Shown here: piece by piece, positions 13,901 to 25,300 of the stretch
How positions within the stretch are numbered: position 1 is the first letter of the stretch
How the letters are laid out: each line of letters begins with the position of its first letter
Origin: Paragorgia papillata
Taxonomy: Eukaryota; Cnidaria; Anthozoa; Scleralcyonacea; Coralliidae
Assembly: GCA_035771165.1 (NCBI GenBank)
Contig: JAWNZC010000423.1
Coordinates: 98,501 to 162,500, forward strand
DNA length: 64,000 nt
Direction: 5' to 3'
Position numbers and translations under genes: made by a program
The notes under the pieces: model-generated
What the model was told of the DNA's origin: nothing
Databases searched by the model: none
The model's input: the letters and a program-made list of their open reading frames with translations, nothing else

Positions 13901-16900
13901 CACCCCCACGTGACCCTGACCTCTCCCATATTGTGATTGGTCAGTTACTGAGCTGCTGTTACTGCTGTTTTGAAAATTGCGAGTCTGATGGATTTACATT
14001 TTAAGGACATATAGTCAGCTATAGACATAGTACCGATGCTCTTATCCCTAGGTTTAAACCATTTACGTTACAACTTAAAAGTAGCGTGCTGCGTAGGCAG
14101 TGTTGAAACAACAATCGAAATATAGTAAGGTTAGATATACTGCCGAAACAGAGAACGTAGGAGCATAGGCGGCGGAACCGGGGGGGCTGGGGGGGCTAAA
14201 GCCCCCCAACTTTGTAAAAGTGGAAAAAAGGGGGGGCTGAGCCCCCCTGCCTTTGCGCTGAAGGTAACGGTTATTATACGTTGAATATTTATACATCTTT
14301 GATATACAGCGTTTTGAAAATTCCATATCACTGCAGGGTGACAATCCTGGTGAAAATCGTACCGTGTGATGGCTCAAAACTCATTTCATGAAGTACTCCA
14401 TGTATTAGCATTTGATGACTGCTGACCAGAAGTATTATGAATGAGCCATATCAAAATGCCAAAAAAATGAAGAATAATGAAAAATTGTTGTGGGCGGTAA
14501 AGGTTTTATAACGTTTAGGATTCTGTTAAATCTTCCCCCAAAACGCAGGAAATTCCATTTCAGAGACGCTAGATTTCAAAATTTTACGGGGGGGGGCATG
14601 CCCCGGACCCCGCTAGAGGTTTCTCGCCTCTTCGGTGCTCGAAGTTCAGCCCCCCCCAACCAAACCTATCTTCCGCCGCCTATGCGTAGGAGTCTAACGT
14701 TTCGAGGGCCTTCGCTCGAAACGTTAGACTCCTTCATACGTTACAACTTTAGTTCGTTACTTTTAGGAAACACAGCTAAAACACGTTGTCACAATGAAGG
14801 ATAAACTACTAAAAACGTTCGTCAACGATGAAGACATTGAGGATGATGATGGCTACTCTCCGTCAGAGTCTAGGTAAAGTAGTATAGCCCGTACTTATAG
14901 GACCCTGAAAATACTCGAATCTACTTTTTTCCAACATTTTTCACCGGTTACGATGGTGGTCTGTTCAGTAAGTCCTTTTCGGCCCAGATCTTATTAATTT
15001 GGTATCGGGTTTTCTATTTCTTTAGCGCTTATGAATCGTGCAGAGATGAGTCAATGATGAGTCTTCATGAAAAATGCAACCACCTCGAAGCCCAAAACAC
15101 CAGTCTCGTTTTAGGAGTAAGTAATCTAGTGCTATTTTGACCTATATTTAGTATATAGTAAGGTTAGATATACTGCCGAAACAGAGAACGTGTAGGAGTC
15201 TAACGTTTCGAGCGCGAAGGCCCTCTGACGAAGGGCCTTCGCTTGAAACGTTAGACTCCTACGTTCTCTGTTTCGACAGTATATCTAACTTATCTTACTA
15301 CGTAAAATATTTATTTGCTAAAAATATTTATTTGCTAAATAAATATTATTTTTATTATTTTTAGCAAATAAATATTTTACGTGGTGTTTCCACAAAACCT
15401 ATATCTATAATATAATTTGTTTCTGTATAACCAAGTATCTATTATTCTTCATTTCCATTAAACGCTATACAACAAATAATCGCCGAAGGAATTCAATTCA
15501 AAGCTTATTAAATTCAAACTTATATGAACGGTGCAGTGATAGTGTGTCATTATGTATCGACAGAAATTTTTCAAAGAATTTTGTTAAGGGGAGCACGGGT
15601 GTGCTGTTAGCGCGCTGCCTCTCACCAAAAACGTTTAGCTCGGTTAGACGGGGCTAGTACTTGGATGGGTGACCGCTTTGGAATAACTCCGTTGTCGAGC
15701 TTGCATGGAACTATAGAGTTGTAGTTGATCTCTCCTGTGCTTCGAGGGTTTTTCGCCGGGTTCTTCGGTTTTCCTCCTTTAAAATCAACACCTAACATCT
15801 TAGCTGTGATCCGTGGTCTGAACTGTGACGTATGGCGGCTGCCTGGAGCGCCTTTGATATATGCCTCGACACGGCCACGTTGATCTGCGTCCTTCGCAAT
15901 TCAGCCGCTGGCTGCAAGTAAGGATGATTAGCCCCCATGCAGTCCTTTATCCTTAACTGTTTGTTTTGCGATCCTTAGGCTCTGAAACTCCGGGAAGAAA
16001 CCGACAAAGAGGAAGAAAAAGAGAAGCAACTCGTCTATGAATGTATAAAGGAACTCGGTAGGTTGTAGTAATTTTTTTTATGTAAGTTTTCATTCTATGT
16101 ATAGTATAAAGGTTAGATCGTAGTTAGTGGAGAGGGATGGTTTGGAAACTCGGCAAAAGTCATGTTCTATGGTTTTGTTCAATTTGTCTAATTTCACGGT
16201 CACTGAACGTATTGTATTTTCTGTATAATGAAGCAGTCGTCCAGTAGCAACGTCCGGGTTTAATTAATGCAGTCCTTCGTCGTCACGTGTCCATAGAATT
16301 TCCTTTCTTCAACCAATTGCCTTCCTCCAACGTGAACATAATGTACTGCCGAAACAGTGAACGTATGGGAGTGTAACGTTTCGACTTTCGAGCGAAGGCC
16401 CTTCGCTCGAAACGTTAGCCTCCTACATTCTTTGTTTCGGCAGTATATCTAACCTTTACACTAGATTTCGATTCTTGTTTCAACACTGCCTACGCAGCAC
16501 GCTACTTTTATTTCATTCTATGGTTATATTTAAAAACAAATCATTCAGTATGCTGTTTTTGACCGATATAAACTTTATACGTCGTACATGAGATGAAAAC
16601 AGTTGTGCAAAGACCCGTGACTTGGTTATTTAAGAAAATCATTCAGTTATGCTGGTTTTGACTTGGAGCATAGTTAATAGAAAATAGACATCGTTTGGAA
16701 GCTCACAAAAGTCATTGTTGTATGTTTTTGTTCAGGTTTATGGAAATATTTGCACTTTCACGGTTACTGAACATATTGTGTTTTCTGTATAATGAAGCAA
16801 TCGTCCAATAGCAACGTTTGGGTTCAATCACTCAACGGTACTGTTTAAATATTAATAAACCTAAAACAAAGGATTTGGCACCTTCATGTACCTTTCAACA

Positions 16901-19900
16901 TGAATCGTAGCTTGATTGTTGACCGCTTTGAAGTTTTCCGGGTTTCCAAACCATGTCTATTTTCTATTAAAGTGCCTATAACCCCTAGAATTTTTTTAGT
17001 TTTCCAAGTAGTTGAGCCAAAATTAGCTGAATAGTTCTTTTACAGTTTTTGATTTGGTCCATTCGTTTCGAAGATATTGACATTTAAGTACCGCTATTAG
17101 CAAGAAAAAAACGCAAATTAAAGAGAACTGGGACGAGCAACGCGATGACGTAGCTTAAGGACGCGAGTGAAATTCCTTTCGTCAAGTCGGATTCGTTAGA
17201 ACACACAAAAACAACACATCTATCTGGCATTTTTTTCGCTTCGATGACAGTGTATACAACACTGCAATAGAACCAACACTGTCACTGAGAAAATTCCGTC
17301 CCTTAAGCTACGTCACATCATGTAGGTACCAGGCTCTTTGCAATTTGCAGAAATTTCTAGCGGGATATTCAAAATAGCGATTACTTGCAATATTTGAAGC
17401 GAGATATCTTCGAAACGAATGGACCAAATTAAAAACTGTAAAAGAACTACTCAGCTAATTTTGGCTCTACTACTGGGAAAACTAAAAAAATTCTAGGGGT
17501 TATAGGCACTTTAACTATGCTTGGAGTAAGGGCTCCGCTCGAAGCGTCCAGTATTTCGTTATCAAAATCTCGGCAGTTTACTACTCTTTCACTTCGCTCA
17601 ATCTAAAACACTGCCTACACAGCACTCTACTTTTTTACATCTTTGTTCTAGCTGTCGAATCTTTGTTTTTCTTAATAGGTGATGCCAAAGACCAGATTAA
17701 CCATTTGACAGATGAAATTTCATTGAAAGCTGAAGACAACGTTCAACAACAAGTAAGTGTTTGCGAACGAGGTCTCTTTCCAAGAGTCGCAAAGCCCAAT
17801 TGGTCGTTTTAATTGTTTATTCTGAAATGAGCTGTGCTTTTCTGTTTTGTCTAGGAAGAGATTTCTAAACTGATATCAACAGTGTTGGAATTACAAGAAA
17901 GACACAATCACGTAAGCTATTTGAAATTATACCAACTTTATACCGCATGTTACTGAAGTATGTGAGGTTGGACTTTGAATAAATGCTCAGCTAGATTTGA
18001 TATCACTACTGACCCTGGCCATAGATCGTTTGCAATCACGTGACATCGGACACCATCTTGGTTGATTTGCAGTGTCAACCCAAACATGGCGGTCAGCGGT
18101 TTGTCAACAGTGTTTGCCAACCGAAAAATCAATTAAGATGGCCGACGTGACGTCATGTGCTGACGACCTATATCGTATTTAGTCTATTCAGCGCAGTGAT
18201 ATCTGCTGGTCACTGACTGGGCAGAGATTGAAGTCAAACATGGCGGACATGTACGTATAGTTCCAGGCTCCTACGCGGTCTTTTGACCAAATCAGACTTG
18301 ACCAGACCGCGTAGAAGACTGGAATTATACGTACTTCAGGCCTACATGCCCGGCACGTTGTCCTTCATAAAGATATCACTCCGCGCTGCTGCTCCTGATT
18401 AAGCATCGCACACGAAAACCAAAATATTAAAGAAAGCTGCCCTTCGATATATAGTTTCTACGATAACCCGAAGCACCGAATACCCATTTTGGCATTGAAT
18501 AACAATCTATGTAAACTTTTCAGCTCACGGAGGAGAACGAGGGACTACACGAGACGTTAAAACATTCGCAAGAAAACCAACAAGATCTTAAAGTCGAGGT
18601 ATTATGTTTGTAGAGTTAGAAGATGCATTGTCAGTATGTACAATATAACCTATGTACAACCTATAACTTATGTATAACCTATGTATAACCTATAACTTAT
18701 GTATAACCTATGTTTAAAAAACTCAATAATTCATGAGGGATACATTAACTATGTAGTAACCTAGGTGCGACCTATAACCAATGTATAACCTATGTATAAC
18801 CTAATAACCTATAACCTATTTATACAATACCCTGGTTGCTATGCGTGTTTTCATTGGTTGTTGCCCATGATCTATTAGAGGACAGACACATGGTCGCGTC
18901 AGCTGACTTGCTTATTGCTTTCTTCATGCCCCACAATCCGTGAAGAGTTTCGATAAAAACCTTTTAAATTTTTATTGTATAAAACAAATAGATTCCATTT
19001 TTTTGTTGTCTGTTCAGTTATAGATGCACAGAGGACGTCACAACGTGGTAAGAACATCAGTGACCTACTCGACTGCGTCTTGTGGCCCACTTTTTTGTTC
19101 TTACCACGTTGTGACGTCATCTGTGCATCTATAACTGAACAGACAACGGCAAAATGGAATCTATTTGTTAAATATAACCTATAAGTGTAACTAACGTATG
19201 TAATGTACTGTGTGTTGGCAATTTCACTTACTACGGATATAGAGCATTCAAATATTGAAGACTCGCCCATTTTTGTATTATTCAAAAGGTATCTACTTTA
19301 CACGATAAATATCAAGAGTGTTTTGAGATGCTAATGGAAAATCAAGTAAGCTTTTGTATTGTTATTTTTTGAGGCATATCTGTAATAGGCATAAAATTAT
19401 ATTTTTTGCAACCATACACATACTTGTATCAGTATATAGAAATTGTTCATGTTATCTTTTTTTTGTGTGTTTTTTTTCGTGAAAAAATTCTTATTTGCTT
19501 TCAGCGTGAAATGAAAATGATGAGGGAGAAGTTAGGGTATGTAGCTCCAGAGTTGGGGAAAATGTTTAACTTTCCTCCTGGTAGGATTCAACTTTTCAAA
19601 AGTTTCTACAAAATAGCATAAATTTTTGAAATATTAACTTTTTATTAACCGAGAGCGCGGTCATTACGGAAAAATATCAGACCGAGGTCTTGACAGTACA
19701 GACCGAGCCCGTGGGGCGAGGTCGGTACATAAAGACCGAGGTCTGATATTTTTCCGTAATGACCAAGCGGACGAGGTTAATAAGAGGTTTATTATATGGC
19801 ATTTAAATCTTACATTTAATACCTTGTCACACGCTCGAGGTCACACTATTGTCATTGACATAGACTCATCGTTTTCAATGTTGTTGTTCTTGTTGTCATC

Positions 19901-21972
19901 GCTTTCGGAATCCTAAAACTCACTGTTGTTCTTGGTGTCATCGCTTTCGGAATCCTAAAACTCACTGCCAGATTGCTCATCGTCCCACTCATACACAATT
20001 TAGTCCTCAGGTTATTGAATTCACAAACTTTTTTCGGTTTTCTTTCATTGTTTAGTTGCAAACAACATGTCTGACAAAATCCGTAATTGACCGGTCGATT
20101 ACGGAAAATTATCGACCGGCACGTGACGCGTCTCAGCCAATGAGAACACACGATTTCAACGGAAGTAACTTGTGCCATATAATAAATAGAGAATAATACA
20201 TGCATGTGCGAAAATATGACATTTATTTCGAGTGTTGAACACGATATCTCACGAGTGAGCAAAGCAAACGAGTGAGATATCTTGGTCAACACGAGAAATA
20301 AATTTCATATTTCCAAGCATTCAAGTATTGTTCTGTTTATTATATAAAAATAGTCCTATTGCCCCACAAAAATAGAGCAGTAAACTCTAATGCGTCCCGT
20401 GATAGTCGGTCGTCACATGTGAGATTTTCATAAATAATCACACATGTGAGATTATCGTTTTTATTAGTGGCGGAAACATCAATAAAACACTCTATTTTAT
20501 ATAATAAATAAAAGCACTTAAACTCTTTGTTTCTTCCCAGCACACAGAACGATATCGGAGATTCAGATTCCTGCCCAGGTCTTGCGCGGCAAGACCCACG
20601 TGACTCTCTGGCGCAGGAAATTGAGGAGACTGTACGAAGAGATCTGGAAACGTCACAGGAAAAAAAGTCAGTGCACTGTCTATAGTCTTTACTATGTCTA
20701 TCTCTCTTAACTTGGGTTTCTGTGAGAATCTAACATGAATATAAATTAAATATTTTGACATGTTTGCACGCGTTTAAAAGCGCAACAAAACGCGGTTTAA
20801 TTTTTTTTCAAAAAAGGAAAACTCTGCTTTGTCGGAGCACGCGTGCAAAACCAACTACGAGATTGCGTGGGATAGATAATTCAAAGATTATCCACGGCTT
20901 GGCACATCAATAGCGGTCTATTGCCGGAACCCTATTTGTATCTTGTTGATAGGTAACGTCATCAATGGTTCTATGAGAGTATAAATATGGGACCTGTCTT
21001 CACAACGATCAGTCACCCCTGATGAAGACACTAGATCGGAGTGTCGAAACGTTGGGTCATGAACAGTAACTTTTTAAGCAATATTCAAAAAACTTTTAAG
21101 CCAGAGTAGCGTTATAGTCAGTTTCAGCTTGCTTTTGAAATTCGTTTGTCAACATTCGTTGGAAGGTTGGGAACTTGGTACGGAAGTTCGTTGTGAAGTT
21201 CGAATTTAATAAGCTTTGAATTGAATTCCTTTGGTAAAATCACGGAGAAGAAGATTATTTGTTGTATAGAATATAATAATAGATACTTGGTTAAGCAGAA
21301 ACAAATTGCCGACTTAAATTTGTATCTACCTCGCAACGTAGTTCGGAACATTGCAACGTAAGTTCGGAATGTTCATTTCAATTATACGTATCGGATTTCA
21401 AAAGCAAGCTGAAACGGACTATAAATTATGTCTGATTCTTCACCTGGCTGCGTTGGGAATTTATTTGTTATGTTTGTTCTTTTGACTTTGTTTAGAAAAC
21501 ACACGAATCGCGTCATGCAAACCGTCCGAGCAGCAAACACAACGAAGCGTTTTCCCAAAGCGATAAAAGGCGGTGCAAGACCTGGCAAAGCTGGCCAGGC
21601 TAAAAGTGGGGAGAAACCATTTGATTTTACTTTTGCAGCCTCGGGAAATTCTTCGACTAAAGAGCGAGGCAGAGAGGCGCCGAGTATGAATGAGTTGAGA
21701 GCGGCTGTTAGACGTTTGAGTATCAGTGAGAATGGTAAGCATAGTTATGTAACATGTTTTATATGAACGTGGTTGATCAGCCTAGTCCCAGGCTCTCTCT
21801 CTTCGCTGTTTTAATATTTGCTAGCATGGGCGTTCTGTGCCCGGATTGAGCGGTGACGTCAGACCTAGGTACCAGTCTCATCAAATACGCGCGTGCTTTA
21901 GAACGACGGGATTAGATTGCCTTGCAAAGAGGAATTGGGTGGAGCGATGACGACAGCAACACCACCAGCACC

Positions 21973-22010
<38 letters not shown>

Positions 22011-22238
22011 ACAACGACGACAACAAACAACGACAACAACAACAACAACAACACCACCAATAACAACGACAACAACAACACCACCAGCACCACCAATAAC
22101 AACAACAACACCAGCACCATCAATAATAACAACAACAACAACAACAACAAACAACGACGACGACAACAACGACAACAGCAAGCAACAACAAACAACGACG
22201 ACAACAAACAACAACAATAAACAACGACGACGACGACG

Positions 22239-22272
<34 letters not shown>

Positions 22273-22299
22273 ACAACAACAAACAACGACGACAACAAC

Positions 22300-22347
<48 letters not shown>

Positions 22348-25300
22348 AACAGCGACACAAGAGTCAAAATTTACGCAAGAAAAATTTTGGTTAAAGTTCT
22401 GACGATGTCATTATTGGCGGGAAGACACCACCTACAATCTTAGACAAAAGTATTCGGACACAACAACACATTCTTCACTTATAACATTTCATTCTGCTTC
22501 CGCGGGTTCTGCTTGAACGATCGATGCCTAGCAATCCCCCCCCCCCTCAATGTTGTTCACTGCATCAAATATAATGTATTTTCACGCATATTTGCCATTT
22601 ATATCCGTCAACATTGATTAGGGGGAGGGGTTTTGTTGCTATATGTAAATTTTTGCGTAAACATGAACGTGCGCGTGGCGCGTCCCAATGACTTTTGTCC
22701 AAGATTGTCTGCAAGCGATTTTTGCAAAATATGTTGATTGACAGTGTCAATGAATTTTAAAATGTCGCTAATTTAATTAAATATACTTCAAGGAATATAA
22801 GTTAGTTATTTTTATGACCAAACATGATAAACAAGTTTTACAATAGGTAAAGAAACGCCCTTTCCCGATGCGCAATACACGAGCAGTAACAATCTATACT
22901 ACAAAATCTTTGTGTAAGGCACGATATTACCAAACACTTCCACGCTTTTACGGAAAGAGGGTTTCGAGCATTGGATAGTTTAGCTTTCAAATTACTGCAC
23001 CGTACTATAGCGAGCATGCCGAAGAGAATACAGGGAATTATATCTGGGAAAGGAGCAAGGACTAAATATTGAAGTAAATGTTTTTTACCGAATTACTCGT
23101 GTTTGTGATTAATTAGCTATTCCGAAGTATTGTTTAACAATACCGTTGAGACAATTATAATAATTATTCAGGTATGTTAATTATCGGCATACACGGTACA
23201 CAGTTGTGCGACGTTATTATATAAAAGAACAGAATTAAAAATCCTTTTATATATCGGTGCACAAGTGTGTACCGTCTTACAAAAAATCTAAAATAATATT
23301 ACAACACTTGCCTCAATATACGGCAGTACAACAACAGCATCTCACTTACATTTCTGCATACATTGTGCATATTCTCTAAACTTCGTGTACACTATATAGG
23401 CACCATAAAGGCGAAACATTAAATTGCCGTGTGAAGTTAACATAATTCCACGTTGACTGAAACACAACATGTATACATGCGGGTGCATATTGCACCAAGG
23501 AACAACAGCATTTCCCACATTATTTCCCAATTCTCCCTTGGTGGAATCACAATTTTTGAACAAACAATTCAGAAATTCCTCAAAACATTTATATATTTTT
23601 AATTTTTTGGCAAACAAAAACGTAATACAACAACAATTAACATAATTTAACTAATCAACTGAGACTATACACTTTTAATGGTCGTTTGAGAAAAAAATAA
23701 GGCATTATTGACAGAGACACATTTCGCAGACAATCTTGGACAAAAGTATTCGGACACAACAACACATTCCTCACTTATAACATTATATTCTGCTTCAGCG
23801 GGTTCTGCTTGAACGATCGATGCCTACCAACTCACTCCTCCCTCTCAATGTTGTTCACTGCATCAAATATAATGTATTTTCACGCATATTTGCCATTTAG
23901 ATCCGTCAACATTGATTAGGGGGAGGGGTTTTGTTGCTATATGTAAATTTTTGCGTAAACATGAACGTGCGCGTGGCGTGTCCCCATGACTTTTGTCCAA
24001 GATTGTAGCTTTTAAAAATGTCTATAGTCCAGAGATATTTTGATTTATCTTTTAGTTTGTTAATATCTTAATATTATTATGTTTATGTACTTGTTTCTAT
24101 TTTATTTTATTTTATATTTGTTTCTTAATTTTTTTCAGTGGCCCAAGGTAACAGAGGTCGACGTTCGTGGGCGCCGGAGAAACTCCAGATTGTTAAACCA
24201 ATGGAAGGTTGATGAAACTATAGTTATTAAAACATGGGAAATATTTGTCTTTGTACATGTAATTGTAAGAATTTCTGCGTAGTCTGAAAAAATAATAATC
24301 CTAAAAAAGACTTATACTGCCGTTATCGTTTCTAGGTTCAGCGACGCTTCATAAATGGCAATCTTTAGCTCAACCTACGATGAGTGGTCTTCATAACGTT
24401 CTCCCAGGAGTGCATGTCAAAGGCGAGACGAGTGTAAATAGTGAACACGTGAGAGGAAAATCTACTGGTGCGAGTGGCCGCGTTGAACCTAAACACAAAA
24501 ATCAATCAATTGGAGATAATACTAGAAACGTCCAAAAGAAACCGAATACTACTGGAGAAAAAGACATCAAAAACGAAACAACGGTGGATGAGAAGCTAGG
24601 TGATGAGACCAAACGGTCTTCCGATAAGGGACACCTAAATGCGGTTACCAAGACAACAAGCACGACATCACCTACGACTAGCAAGCCAGCTCAAACCACC
24701 AACAAGATGGTCTCTACTAGTGGTGATGTCAACTGTAGAATATCTTCAGATCTTACAGAAATTGTCAAATCTAAACTTTCTGCAGAGAGAGCCGCGACTC
24801 CAGACAATGAACCTGGCTTGTTACTTAATAAGATACTCCGCAGCTCGGCGGGAATTAGTACGAATCTTATCACTTCCATGCCGGTTACCACGACTGCGAA
24901 AACGTCATTTGTACCAACGACGACAACCTCGTCGGCGATGAACGTCAGCGCCTTCTCCCGACCTCGTCACGTGCGAAGCCGAAGTAGCGAGAACCTCTTG
25001 AACTTAATAAAACCGTTTAACCAAAACGTTAATGCCGAATCCACGACAACTACACCAAGTATCATGAGTACCGGGAGCATTGGCGCTCCCAGCGTCGCGC
25101 CCAACCCTCCAGCAGCGACGCACGGCTTCGGTGGTTTCGTCGGGAGACTGGTACGGAGTTCGAGTAATGAAAACTTGGCGGGAAGTGGGACTGGTTTAAC
25201 GCGCAGTTCAAGTAGCGGTAAACTCAGTGATATGTTGAAGAATTCGGACATATTAGGAACGATCGGAAAAGCTCCGAGTTTTGACGCCGTTACACCAAAC

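Noticed and set aside
15640..15710. Genuine 5S rRNA gene
   Set aside because: Only the internal-promoter part resembles 5S; the rest is SINE body and several dispersed copies exist.
20541..20578. Alternative acceptor for TRAK exon 13
   Set aside because: It leaves exons 12-14 out of phase, while 20579 keeps the conserved frame. It could still be a minor isoform with an extra exon.
21881..22443. Poly-Val/Cys/Leu and poly-Asn/Thr/Gln ORFs
   Set aside because: Arise from the CAA microsatellite in all frames.
23342..23617. 91-residue minus-strand ORF inside the composite element
   Set aside because: No recognisable domain and no neighbouring exon; length is possible by chance in this AT-rich DNA.
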